DNA from: CAJFUR01 sp904420575
GTDB taxonomy: Bacteria > Actinomycetota > Coriobacteriia > Coriobacteriales > Eggerthellaceae
Assembly (NCBI GenBank): GCA_965119745.1
Contig: OZ221973.1
Location: 3,220,450 to 3,284,449 of the forward strand
Length of the DNA: 64,000 nucleotides
Direction of reading: 5' to 3'
Under the pieces are notes generated by a model, which searched no databases, was not told the DNA's origin, and saw nothing but the letters and a program-made list of their open reading frames with translations. A program made the position numbers and the translations under genes. Positions within the stretch are counted from its first letter, which is position 1, and every line of letters starts with the position of its first letter. Below, in pieces: positions 8,435-15,888 of the stretch.

Positions 8435-8761
8435 CTATCCCTCGGCCGCCCAGCCCAGCGGCTCGATGCGCTCGATGGCCTCCCGGTTGAGGTCGAGCGA
8501 ATCCCACAGGTCGACGTTGCGCTGCAGGTTCAACCAGTATTGGGGCGACATGCCGAACAGGCGGCCCAAGCGCAAGGCCATGTCGGAGCTCACGGCACGG
8601 CGCTCGTGCACCAATTCGTTCATCGACTGGCGCGAGACGCCCAGCCGCTGCGCCAGCTGCGCCACTGACAGCCCGAAGTCGGGCATGAATTCCTCGCGCA
8701 ACACCTCGCCGGGATGCGTGGGCTTCCTCGACACCAGCTGCAAGCCCCTCGTTTCCGCCAT
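8435..8761 (-). CDS. higA: HigA-type antitoxin
   Basis: This 108-residue XRE-type protein should neutralise the HigB toxin encoded just upstream and repress their promoter. It has the HigA signature RKPTHPGEVLREEFM and a helix-turn-helix LSVAQLAQRLGVSRQSMNEL. MSPQYWLNLQRNVDLWD follows. I chose the ATG at 8761 because AGAAGGTG lies at the right distance and it leaves a 13-base gap after the toxin stop. A longer version from 8818 would overlap the toxin by 44 bases. Toxin-first order is usual for HigBA. The pair is intact. Confidence 0.9.
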   Translation of the reverse strand: MAETRGLQLVSRKPTHPGEVLREEFMPDFGLSVAQLAQRLGVSRQSMNELVHERRAVSSDMALRLGRLFGMSPQYWLNLQRNVDLWDSLDLNREAIERIEPLGWAAEG

Positions 8762-8774
8762 GTCTTTCACCTTC

Positions 8775-9056
8775 TCAATGATAGTCGCATAGTTCCACGT
8801 CATAGGCGTCCTCCCCACGAAAATGGAAGCAGATGCGCCACTGGGCGTTGACGGCGATGGCGTACTGGCCGAACCGCTCGCCTTGCAGCCGATGAAGCCT
8901 GTTTCCGGGAGGGACCCGCAAATCGTCCACCGACACGGCGCTGTCCACCATGTCGAGCTTGCGCAGGGCGCGCTTAAGCACGTCCGGAGGCAGCGCCTTC
9001 GAGGCGCCTTCGCAAAAGAGCGCTTCCGTGTGCTTGTCGGCGAACGTTTTGATCAT
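8775..9056 (-). CDS. higB: HigB-type toxin (RelE superfamily mRNA interferase)
   Basis: A 93-residue protein starting MIKTFADKHTEALF, the typical HigB opening. It continues with KRALRKLDMVDSA, a basic LHRLQGERFGQYAI segment and the closing WRICFHFRGEDAYDVELCDYH. Family members cleave mRNA on the ribosome. The ATG at 9056 was chosen because it matches family length. Longer frames reach back into the neighbouring promoter. There is no ribosome-binding site before this ATG, and the mapped promoter predicts that transcription begins at or next to it, so the toxin mRNA may be leaderless. Confidence 0.9.
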   Translation of the reverse strand: MIKTFADKHTEALFCEGASKALPPDVLKRALRKLDMVDSAVSVDDLRVPPGNRLHRLQGERFGQYAIAVNAQWRICFHFRGEDAYDVELCDYH

Positions 9057-9091
9057 GATGTCAGTGTAGCGCGTCACGTGACCAATGACAA
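9056..9091 (-). promoter_or_regulatory. higBA promoter with central palindromic operator
   Basis: On the minus strand, a -35 box TTGTCA (9091-9086) and a -10 box TACACT (9068-9063) are 17 bases apart. The perfect 10-base palindrome GTCACGTGAC (9073-9082) sits inside the spacer. A repressor bound there would block RNA polymerase directly, as expected for HigA autorepression. The expected start site about 7 bases past the -10 falls at 9056, the A of the higB ATG. Confidence 0.65.
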
Positions 9092-9130
9092 ACACAAGGC
9101 CGAAAAAGCGAGAGCAGGATGCGTACCGCA

Positions 9131-9185
9131 TGTTCATTTTTTTCTTACGCTTTACAAATATGAACAAACCCTTACAATCGGGCTC
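9131..9185 (+). promoter_or_regulatory. Promoter and inverted repeat of the lic-type operon
   Basis: -35 TTTACA (9151-9156) and -10 TACAAT (9173-9178) are separated by 16 bases. TGTTCAT (9131-9137) and ATGAACA (9160-9166) form an inverted repeat that flanks the -35 box, a plausible operator. The downstream protein has an N-terminal winged-helix domain that could bind such a site; that is inference. Confidence 0.6.
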
Positions 9186-9211
9186 ACGTCTTTTCGACCA
9201 GGAGGGCATTC

Positions 9212-11056
9212 GTGGGTTTGACCAGAAACGCATTCAACGTGCTTGCCGCGCTCGTCCGCGACGACGTGCGCACGCAGCGCGACATAGCAGACGCGTCCGG
9301 GCTTTCGCTCGGCGTCGTGAACCGGGAGTACCGCGAGCTCGCCGACAAGGGGCTCGTGGACGAGGCGCAGGTGACGCCCGCCGGGTTCACGGCCCTTTCC
9401 CCCTACCGCGTGGAGAACGCCGTCATCATGGCCGCCGGCCTGTCGTCGCGCTTCGCCCCCCTTTCCTACGAGCGCCCCAAAGGCGTGCTCAAGGTGCGCG
9501 GCGAAGTGCTCGTCGAGCGCCAGATCCGCCAGCTCAAGGAAGCGGGCATCGACGACATCATCGTGGTGGTCGGCTACATGAAGGAGCAGTTCTTCTACCT
9601 GGAAGACGCCTTCGGCGTGGACATCGTCGTGAACGAGGACTACGCCACGCGCAACAACAACTCCACCATCCACAAGGTGGCCGGGCGGCTGGGCAACACC
9701 TACATCTGCTCGTCGGACGACTATTTCACGGAAAACCCCTTCGAGCCCTACGTGTACGAAGCCTACTACGCCGCCGTGTACGAGCAGGGCCCCACGAGCG
9801 AATACTGCCTGGCCACCAAGGGGTCGGAGCGGCGCATCGTGGACGTGCAAGTGGGAGGGCGCGACGCGTGGGTCATGCTGGGGCACGCCTACTGGGACCG
9901 CGCGTTCTCGCAAGCGTTCACGACGCTGCTGGACGCGGAATACGACCAGCCCGACACCGCGCCCAAGCTGTGGGAAGACCTCTACGCCGAGCACGTCAGG
10001 CAGCTGCCCATGGTCATGCGCCCGTACGACCACGACGCCATATGGGAATTCGACTCGCTCGATGACCTGCGCGCGTTCGATCCCGACTTCATCGACAACG
10101 TGGACTCGCACATCATGGACAACATCTGCGCGGTGCTGGGCTGCACGCGCCAGGACATCAGGGACATCGTGCCCATCAAGGCCGGCCTCACCAACCTGTC
10201 GTTCCGCTTCGACGTGGATGGCTCGCCGTACGTGTACCGCCATCCCGGCGTGGGCACCGACGCCATCATCAACCGCGAAAGCGAGACGTTCTCGCAGGAA
10301 GCGGCCCGCGACCTGGGCATCGACGGCACGTACCTGTACGAACACCCGCAGGAGGGCTGGAAGCTGTCGCGCTATCTGGACGACTGCGAGCCCTTCGACC
10401 TGCGCAACTGGAACCATGTGGAGCGCGCCATGGAGATAGGCCGCACGCTGCACCGCTCGGGCATCGCGTCGGCCTGGACGTTCGACGTGCACGAGGACAC
10501 CAAGAAGATGCTCGCGCTGCTGGACGAACGCCACCGCACGTCGTTTCCCGACTTCGACCAGCTGTACGACCTGGCCGAGCGTCTGAACGACCTGGTGAAG
10601 TGCGCGCCGGAAAACATGGTCCTGTGCCACAACGACTTCTACGAGCCCAACTTCCTGGTGCAGAAGGACCGCATGCACCTCATCGACTGGGAATACTCGG
10701 GCATGAGCGACTATGCAAGCGACCTGGCCGTGTACATCTGCTGCAGCGACTACACCTACGACGAGGCCTTGCACGTGCTGGAACTGTACTTCCAGCGCCC
10801 GCTCACGGCAGAAGAGCTGTTCCACTGCATCGGGTACCTGTCGGTGGTGAGCTTCCACTGGTTCGTGTGGGCGCTCTACAAGGACGCCTGTGGCACGCCC
10901 GTGGGCGAGTTTCTGTACCTTTGGTACAAGTACACGAAGTCATACGGCGCGAAGGCGCTGGAACTGCACGAGGAACTGCAAGGCTCGGCGACGAAACCGG
11001 CCCCGGCCACAGACGGAAAAGCGTGCGAGACGAAATGCGAAGGGACGGCACGGTAG
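9212..11056 (+). CDS. HTH-phosphocholine cytidylyltransferase-choline kinase fusion (LicC+LicA)
   Basis: A 614-residue three-part protein. Residues 1-65 are a MarR-like winged helix (RTQRDIADASGLSLGVVNRE). Residues about 68-290 are a nucleotidyltransferase with the loop AAGLSSRF (74-81) followed by ERPKG, as in LicC, which makes CDP-choline. Residues about 330-590 are a choline kinase-type fold with HNDFYEPN (catalytic Asp475) and LIDWEY (Asp492), as in LicA. One chain would thus phosphorylate choline and activate it with CTP. The start is GTG at 9212, set by GGAGG six to eight bases upstream. A LicB-type permease gene follows with no gap. Choline specificity is inferred from the LicB and LicD neighbours; another amino alcohol remains possible. 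Confidence 0.85.
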   Translation: MGLTRNAFNVLAALVRDDVRTQRDIADASGLSLGVVNREYRELADKGLVDEAQVTPAGFTALSPYRVENAVIMAAGLSSRFAPLSYERPKGVLKVRGEVLVERQIRQLKEAGIDDIIVVVGYMKEQFFYLEDAFGVDIVVNEDYATRNNNSTIHKVAGRLGNTYICSSDDYFTENPFEPYVYEAYYAAVYEQGPTSEYCLATKGSERRIVDVQVGGRDAWVMLGHAYWDRAFSQAFTTLLDAEYDQPDTAPKLWEDLYAEHVRQLPMVMRPYDHDAIWEFDSLDDLRAFDPDFIDNVDSHIMDNICAVLGCTRQDIRDIVPIKAGLTNLSFRFDVDGSPYVYRHPGVGTDAIINRESETFSQEAARDLGIDGTYLYEHPQEGWKLSRYLDDCEPFDLRNWNHVERAMEIGRTLHRSGIASAWTFDVHEDTKKMLALLDERHRTSFPDFDQLYDLAERLNDLVKCAPENMVLCHNDFYEPNFLVQKDRMHLIDWEYSGMSDYASDLAVYICCSDYTYDEALHVLELYFQRPLTAEELFHCIGYLSVVSFHWFVWALYKDACGTPVGEFLYLWYKYTKSYGAKALELHEELQGSATKPAPATDGKACETKCEGTAR

Positions 11057-12049
11057 ATGAGGTACGGATTGGGAGCAGCGCTCACCTGGGCGCTCGACAC
11101 GGTGATCCTCAGCATGGCGCTTGCGTGTTCCACGTTCTTCTCCACGGAACAGGCCATCGCGCTTGCGGCGTTCACCAGCACGTTTCTGCATGACGCCTGC
11201 TCGGCCGCGTACATGTTCGTCTACATGGCGGTGCGTGGGAAGCTGCGCCGCACCTGGGCGGTCCTGCGCAGCCGCACGGGCCTCTTCATCGTGCTGGCCG
11301 CCGTGATCGGCGCGCCCATCGGCATGACGGGCTACATGACGGCCATCAACAACATCGGCGCCTCCTACACGGCCGCCATCTCGGCATTCTTCCCCGCGTT
11401 CGGCGCCCTGCTGTCGCACCTGTTCCTGAAGGAGCGCATGAAGGGCTACCAGTGGGTCGGCCTCATGGCGTGCCTCGTGGGCGTGGCGGCGCTGGGCTGG
11501 ACACCGGCCGAGAACATCCCCGGCGACTGGTTTTTGGGCGTGGCGGGCGCACTCGTGTGCGTCTTCGGCTGGGGCACGGAAGCCGTCATCATCGCCTACG
11601 GCCTGCGCGACGACAGCGTCGACGACGAGAACGCCCTCCAGATCAGGCAGACCACCTCGGCCCTGTCCTACGCACTCGTCATCCTGCCGATCCTGGGAGG
11701 CTGGGCGCCCGCCACTCAGGCGTTCGCGAGCGACGCCATGCCCATCATCGCCGCGGCGGCCCTTCTGGGAACGGTTTCGTACCTGTGCTACTACAAGGCC
11801 ATCGCCCGCATCGGCGCGGCGAAGTCCATGGCGCTCAACATCACGTACTCCGCCTGGGCCATCCCCTTCTCGCTTCTGCTGCTGGGCATCATGCCCGATG
11901 CGCGCGGCGTGGTGTGCGCCATCGTCATCATCGTCGGCGCCATCACGGCCTCGACCGACTTCAAGGAGCTGTTCTCGCGCGGAAAGGCCGCAGAAGAGGA
12001 AGGCCCGGCGCCCGAAGCGCCCGCGGCGACGAACCCGGCCAACCTGTAA
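11057..12049 (+). CDS. licB: LicB-type choline permease (EamA/DMT family)
   Basis: A 330-residue membrane protein with about ten helices in two EamA repeats, ending in a polar Glu/Ala/Pro tail. The segment FGWGTEAVIIAYGL (about residues 172-185) and the helix with ITYSAWAIPFSLLLLG resemble LicB choline transporters. The ATG immediately follows the stop codon of the LicC-LicA fusion (TAG then ATG), so translation is probably coupled. It would import choline, the fusion protein would convert it to CDP-choline, and the LicD proteins encoded nearby would transfer phosphocholine. A general drug/metabolite transporter role is less likely in this context. Confidence 0.8.
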   Translation: MRYGLGAALTWALDTVILSMALACSTFFSTEQAIALAAFTSTFLHDACSAAYMFVYMAVRGKLRRTWAVLRSRTGLFIVLAAVIGAPIGMTGYMTAINNIGASYTAAISAFFPAFGALLSHLFLKERMKGYQWVGLMACLVGVAALGWTPAENIPGDWFLGVAGALVCVFGWGTEAVIIAYGLRDDSVDDENALQIRQTTSALSYALVILPILGGWAPATQAFASDAMPIIAAAALLGTVSYLCYYKAIARIGAAKSMALNITYSAWAIPFSLLLLGIMPDARGVVCAIVIIVGAITASTDFKELFSRGKAAEEEGPAPEAPAATNPANL

Positions 12050-12059
12050 GGCGCGGGTC

Positions 12060-12106
12060 CCCGACAGGATTCCCGAGGCCACCCTGGTCCCGGGAATCCT
12101 GTCGGG
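12060..12106 (+). terminator. 16-bp perfect hairpin after licB
   Basis: CCCGACAGGATTCCCG (12060-12075) is mirrored exactly by CGGGAATCCTGTCGGG (12091-12106), with a 15-base loop. It starts 10 bases after the licB stop, so it probably ends the two-gene lic transcript. There is no T-run, so it may act as an RNA-stabilising or Rho-assisted element instead. Confidence 0.55.
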
Positions 12107-12215
12107 CCGCAGGGAAGCCGGCCTGTCGGCCCCCGACCGGCGGCTCGCCGCCCTCGCCGCGAAAGGACGTCGCGCCACCTTCTTGCCCTTCCTGCGGCCC
12201 GTTCGATCCTTTCGC

Positions 12216-12251
12216 TTTGATGGCGACGCGTTCAGTGATACGATATGATGT
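12216..12251 (+). promoter_or_regulatory. Promoter of the glycosyltransferase operon
   Basis: -35 TTTGAT (12216-12221) and -10 TACGAT (12239-12244) are 17 bases apart, giving a start near 12251 and a leader of about 43 bases before the ATG at 12294. It separates the glycosyltransferase group from the lic pair as a second transcription unit. Confidence 0.55.
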
Positions 12252-12293
12252 CATCGATAGCGGGGATACCGCGCAACAGAACGGGGACGCGCC

Positions 12294-13184
12294 ATGGAGA
12301 AGTGCCGCCCTCTGCTCATCGTGCCTGCCTACAACGAGGAGGCGACCATAGCAGAGGTGATCGAGGGCATTCGCAAAGAAGGCTTCGACTACGTGGTCGT
12401 CAACGACGGCTCCACGGATTCGACGCTGTCCATCTGCCGGGAAAACGGCTTCGACGTCATCGACCTCCCGGTGAACCTGGGGTTGGCGGGCGCGTTCCAG
12501 ACCGGCATGCTGTATGCCTGCCGTCACGGCTACGACTGCGCCGTTCAGTTCGACGCGGACAAGCAGCACCGGCCGGAATACGTGCCCGCGCTGATCGAGG
12601 CCATCGCCGACAACGACATCGTCATCGGCTCGCGTTTCGTGGACTGCAAGAAGCCCCGCACGCTGCGCATGACCGGCAGCCGCCTCATATCGTTCGCCAT
12701 CAAGCTCACCACCGGCCGCACCATCAAGGACCCTACCTCGGGCATGCGCTGCTTCAACCGCCGCACGATGGAGCTTTTGGCTTCCGGCATCAACGTGGGG
12801 CCAGAGCCCGACACCCTGGCCTACCTCATCCGCAGCGCGCATGCGCGCGTGCGCGAGGTGCAGGTGACGGTGGACGAGCGATCCGCCGGCAAAAGCTACC
12901 TGAACATGAAGACGTCCGTCGCCTACATGGTGCGCATCCTGCTGTCGGTGCTGTTCATACAGTTCTTCCGAAAAAAACTCGGGAAATCCCCCGCGGAGGC
13001 GCCCGCCCGCGAAGGAAGTCCCGCGACGACGCGGGCCTTCGCTTCGGCGACGGCCCGCCCGTCCACCGCTGCAGGCGCGCCCGCGCCTGCAGCCGGCCGC
13101 CCACCCGCGTCCGCGTCCGCGTCCGCGACGACATCTCTGCCCCTGGCCATGTCCGACGAACTCGTCGGAAAGGAGGCGCTGTGA
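12294..13184 (+). CDS. Family 2 glycosyltransferase
   Basis: A 296-residue GT-A enzyme. PAYNEEATIAEVI (residues 11-23) and VVNDGSTDST (35-44) are the nucleotide-binding signatures. FDADKQHRPE (87-96) supplies the DxD-type metal site, as in polyprenyl-phosphate mannose/glucose synthases. Residues about 210-230 are hydrophobic. From about residue 235 the protein becomes an Ala/Pro/Ser-rich tail unlike the catalytic part. Its stop overlaps the GTG start of the DUF2304 gene, a common partnership in which the small membrane protein is thought to assist a GT2 enzyme. The likely role is to load a sugar on a lipid carrier for the surface glycan made here. Confidence 0.85.
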   Translation: MEKCRPLLIVPAYNEEATIAEVIEGIRKEGFDYVVVNDGSTDSTLSICRENGFDVIDLPVNLGLAGAFQTGMLYACRHGYDCAVQFDADKQHRPEYVPALIEAIADNDIVIGSRFVDCKKPRTLRMTGSRLISFAIKLTTGRTIKDPTSGMRCFNRRTMELLASGINVGPEPDTLAYLIRSAHARVREVQVTVDERSAGKSYLNMKTSVAYMVRILLSVLFIQFFRKKLGKSPAEAPAREGSPATTRAFASATARPSTAAGAPAPAAGRPPASASASATTSLPLAMSDELVGKEAL

Positions 13185-13537
13185 CCACCGAGCTGCGCAT
13201 CGTCCTCGTCATCGCATCGTTCGTCACGGCGGCGCTCATGTTGCGCCGCATCCGCCGCTCGAAAGTGCGCATCGAGGACTCCGTGTTCTGGATCGGGCTT
13301 TCTGCGGTCATCCTGATCATGAGCATTTTCCCGCAGATCGCCGACGCCTGCGCCGCGGCGCTGCACATCTACCAGACGACGAACTTCCTGTTCCTGTTCT
13401 TCATCTTCGTGTTGCTGGTGAAGCTGTTCACCATGAGCGTGCACGTGTCTCAGCTGGAGAGCAAGCTGGATCGCGCCGTGCAGGAGCAGGCCCTCGGCGC
13501 CAAAGAGCTTGAAGAGAAGACCGAACGGGACGCCTAG
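13181..13537 (+). CDS. DUF2304 small membrane protein
   Basis: A 118-residue protein with three hydrophobic helices (about residues 5-20, 34-52 and 65-85). A polar coiled-coil-like C-terminus follows (LESKLDRAVQEQALGAKELE). Such DUF2304 proteins are regularly encoded beside GT2 glycosyltransferases. The GTG start at 13181 overlaps the previous stop and is preceded by AAAGGAGG, so translation is coupled. The biochemical role is unknown; anchoring or assisting the glycosyltransferase is inference. Confidence 0.8.
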   Translation: MTTELRIVLVIASFVTAALMLRRIRRSKVRIEDSVFWIGLSAVILIMSIFPQIADACAAALHIYQTTNFLFLFFIFVLLVKLFTMSVHVSQLESKLDRAVQEQALGAKELEEKTERDA

Positions 13538-13539
13538 CA

Positions 13540-14886
13540 ATGCCGCGTCCGCAAGAACCCGCCCCCACCGGGGCCGTCGAAGCCGTGCCCGCAGCAGGCA
13601 GCGCACCGCGCGCGGACGGTGCTGCGGGAAGCCCGCGGCCCGGCGCAGCCACCAGACCTCCTGCCGCTTCCGGAGCGGACGGCGCGCCACGCCAGTCCCG
13701 CGGTGGCCGTCCCTTGTCCTATTGCCTGTTCTCTGCATTGTATGCTCCCCATGTAGGGGGCGTGGAGTCCTACACGGCCGGCCTGGCCAAGGAGCTGGCG
13801 CGGCGAGGACGGCGCGTCATGGTGGTGACGAGCCGGCTTTCCCCCACACATCCCGAACGCGAGACGCAGCAGGACGGCGTGGAGGTGCTGCGCCTGCCGT
13901 GCCGCCCCCTGCTGGGAGGACGGCTGCCCCTTCTGCGGCGCACCGCCGCCACGCGGCGCGCCATGGAGGAGCTTGCCGCCTCTGCGCCCGACCGCGTGGT
14001 CGTCAACACGCGGTTCTACGGCCTCTCGCTCGCGGGCGCGCGCTTCGCCCTGCGCACGGGCGCGCCCGCGTTCGTCGTCGAGCACGGCTCCGCCCATCTC
14101 TCGCTGGGCAACCCCCTTGCGGACAAGGTCGTGGAAGCCTACGAGCACCGGGCGACCGGACGCATCAAGGCATGCGGCCACCCGTTCTGCGGCGTGTCGG
14201 CGGCCTCCCTTTCGTGGCTTTCCCACTTCGGCATCGAGGGCCGCGGCGTGGTGCCGAACGCCATCGACCTGGAAGCGTTTGCCGAAAACGCGAGCGCGCG
14301 CGACTTCCGTGCCGAGCTCGGCGTGCCCGAAGGGACCTTCCTGGTGGCGTTCGTCGGGAGGCTTGTGCCCGAAAAAGGCGTCGATGCGCTGCTGCAGGCG
14401 GCGCAGGAACTGGCCCGACGGCTGCCCGAGGGCAGCATGGCGTTCGCCTTCGCCGGCGACGGCCCGCTTGCCGCCGCCGTGGCACAGGCTTCCGGGAACG
14501 TGTTCGCCACGGGACGCCTGAACGCGCCCGACGTGGCCGCGCTGTTGCGCGACGCCGACGTCCTGTGCCTGCCCTCGCGTTCGGAAGGCTTCGCCACCAC
14601 GCTTTTGGAGGCCGCCGCCGTGGGTACGCCGCCCGTCGTCACGCACGTGGGGGGCGTCGAGGAGCTGGGCATTGCCGACAGGCGCGGCATCGTGCTGCAG
14701 GACGCGGATCCCACGACCCTCGCCGCCGCCTTGCAGGAGGCGCACGCCCGGCGTGGCGAATGTCCGGCGTGGGGGACGCGCCTGCACGAGCTGGCGGTCC
14801 AAACCGCCAGCTGGACGCCGTCCGCCGACGCCCTGGAGACGCTTTTCGACGCATACGAGACGGAAAGGCAGGCCGGAACACGATGA
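13540..14886 (+). CDS. Family 4 (GT-B) glycosyltransferase
   Basis: A 448-residue protein. The first 55 residues are a Pro/Ala/Gly-rich extension. The GT-B enzyme begins at SYCLFSALYAPHVGGVESYT, where HVGGVE is the acceptor-side glycine loop. The C-terminal domain has FVGRLVPEKGVDALL, the nucleotide-sugar E-x7-E motif in SEGFATTLLEAAAVGTPPVV, and the helix near the end. It should add a sugar to the glycan built here. The ATG at 13540 is two bases after the previous stop and lacks a strong ribosome-binding site, so the true start may be further in. Its stop overlaps the next ATG (ATGA). Confidence 0.88.
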   Translation: MPRPQEPAPTGAVEAVPAAGSAPRADGAAGSPRPGAATRPPAASGADGAPRQSRGGRPLSYCLFSALYAPHVGGVESYTAGLAKELARRGRRVMVVTSRLSPTHPERETQQDGVEVLRLPCRPLLGGRLPLLRRTAATRRAMEELAASAPDRVVVNTRFYGLSLAGARFALRTGAPAFVVEHGSAHLSLGNPLADKVVEAYEHRATGRIKACGHPFCGVSAASLSWLSHFGIEGRGVVPNAIDLEAFAENASARDFRAELGVPEGTFLVAFVGRLVPEKGVDALLQAAQELARRLPEGSMAFAFAGDGPLAAAVAQASGNVFATGRLNAPDVAALLRDADVLCLPSRSEGFATTLLEAAAVGTPPVVTHVGGVEELGIADRRGIVLQDADPTTLAAALQEAHARRGECPAWGTRLHELAVQTASWTPSADALETLFDAYETERQAGTR

Positions 14887-15785
14887 CCGACGAGCGCGAA
14901 CGCCCCGACAAGGGGGATGGCCACGCAAGCGAAGCCACCGCCGGCGACCCGCGCCTGGCGCAGCTGCATCGCGTGATGCTCATGATGCTGAAGGACTTCG
15001 CCGCCCTCTGCGAACGGGAGGGCCTGCGCTGGTACGCCAGCTACGGCACCGCCATCGGCGCGCTGCGCCATGGCGGGTTCATACCATGGGACGACGACGT
15101 GGACATCTGCATGCCGCGCGCTCACCTGGACCGCCTGGCAAGCGTCGTCGAGCGCGACTGCGCCGGCCGCTACCGCATGATCGACGCCACCCGCGACGCA
15201 CGCTATCCGTTGGGCACCACGCGCATGATGCTCAAAGGCACCGAGTTCCGCGACACGGCGCTCGCCACCATGGACTTCGAGTCGGGCATCTTCCTGGACC
15301 TGTTCCCGTTGGATGCGTTGCCCGACGACGAGCGCGCGTTCCGTCGGCAGGCATGGCGCGCATGGCTGTTCAACAAGCTGGCCATCGCCAAGCTGACGAA
15401 GAACCCCTACGTCGCAGGAGGCGGGCCGCGGGCCGCCGTGCTGCGCGCGGGCTCCACGGCCGTGCGTGCCCTGCTGAACCTGCCCGGCCTGCGCGCCATC
15501 GACCTCAACGGCCGTTCGCTTGCCTGGCAGACGCGTTACAACGGCCAGCAGACCCGCCGCGTGGGCTACCTGTGCGACACCGGCCGCTTCTGGGACGTGT
15601 ATGACCGCGACGACCTGGACCCCGTGCGCCTGGTGCCGTTCGAGGACCTGCTCGTCCCCATCCCGCACCGCGCGGAAAAGCTGCTGGAGGCGCTCTACGG
15701 CGACTTCATGACGCCTCCGCCGGAGAACCTGCGCCACGAACACTACCCGCACGTGCTCGACTTCGGCCCCTACGCGGACGTGTGA
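14883..15785 (+). CDS. LicD-family phosphotransferase, copy 1
   Basis: A 300-residue protein with the LicD core: RWYASYGTAIGALRHGGF then IPWDDDVDICMPR (residues 67-79, with metal-binding Asp70-72 and Asp74). FESGIFLDLFPLDALP and YGDFMTPPP complete the family pattern. LicD enzymes transfer phosphocholine from CDP-choline to a sugar of teichoic acid or lipooligosaccharide. Related proteins transfer other phospho-groups. The start overlaps the stop of the GT4 gene. With CDP-choline supplied by the LicC-LicA fusion encoded 4 kb upstream, phosphocholine transfer to the glycan is the most economical reading. Confidence 0.87.
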   Translation: MTDERERPDKGDGHASEATAGDPRLAQLHRVMLMMLKDFAALCEREGLRWYASYGTAIGALRHGGFIPWDDDVDICMPRAHLDRLASVVERDCAGRYRMIDATRDARYPLGTTRMMLKGTEFRDTALATMDFESGIFLDLFPLDALPDDERAFRRQAWRAWLFNKLAIAKLTKNPYVAGGGPRAAVLRAGSTAVRALLNLPGLRAIDLNGRSLAWQTRYNGQQTRRVGYLCDTGRFWDVYDRDDLDPVRLVPFEDLLVPIPHRAEKLLEALYGDFMTPPPENLRHEHYPHVLDFGPYADV

Positions 15786-15888
15786 GCGCGCGGTCCGACC
15801 AGCGCCCCGATGCGTCCCCGCCCTGCGCCGCATCCCGCATCCCAGCCCCGCAGGCGTCGCCGGCGCGCCGCGCCGCGCATGCCGCCGC

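Noticed and set aside
9131..9212. Phase-variable repeat control as in Haemophilus licA
   Set aside because: No tetranucleotide repeat array or homopolymer tract long enough for slippage lies at the start of the LicC-LicA gene.
8775..9233. Longer toxin start giving a 152-residue protein
   Set aside because: It would extend across the higBA promoter and the lic promoter; the 93-residue version matches the HigB family.
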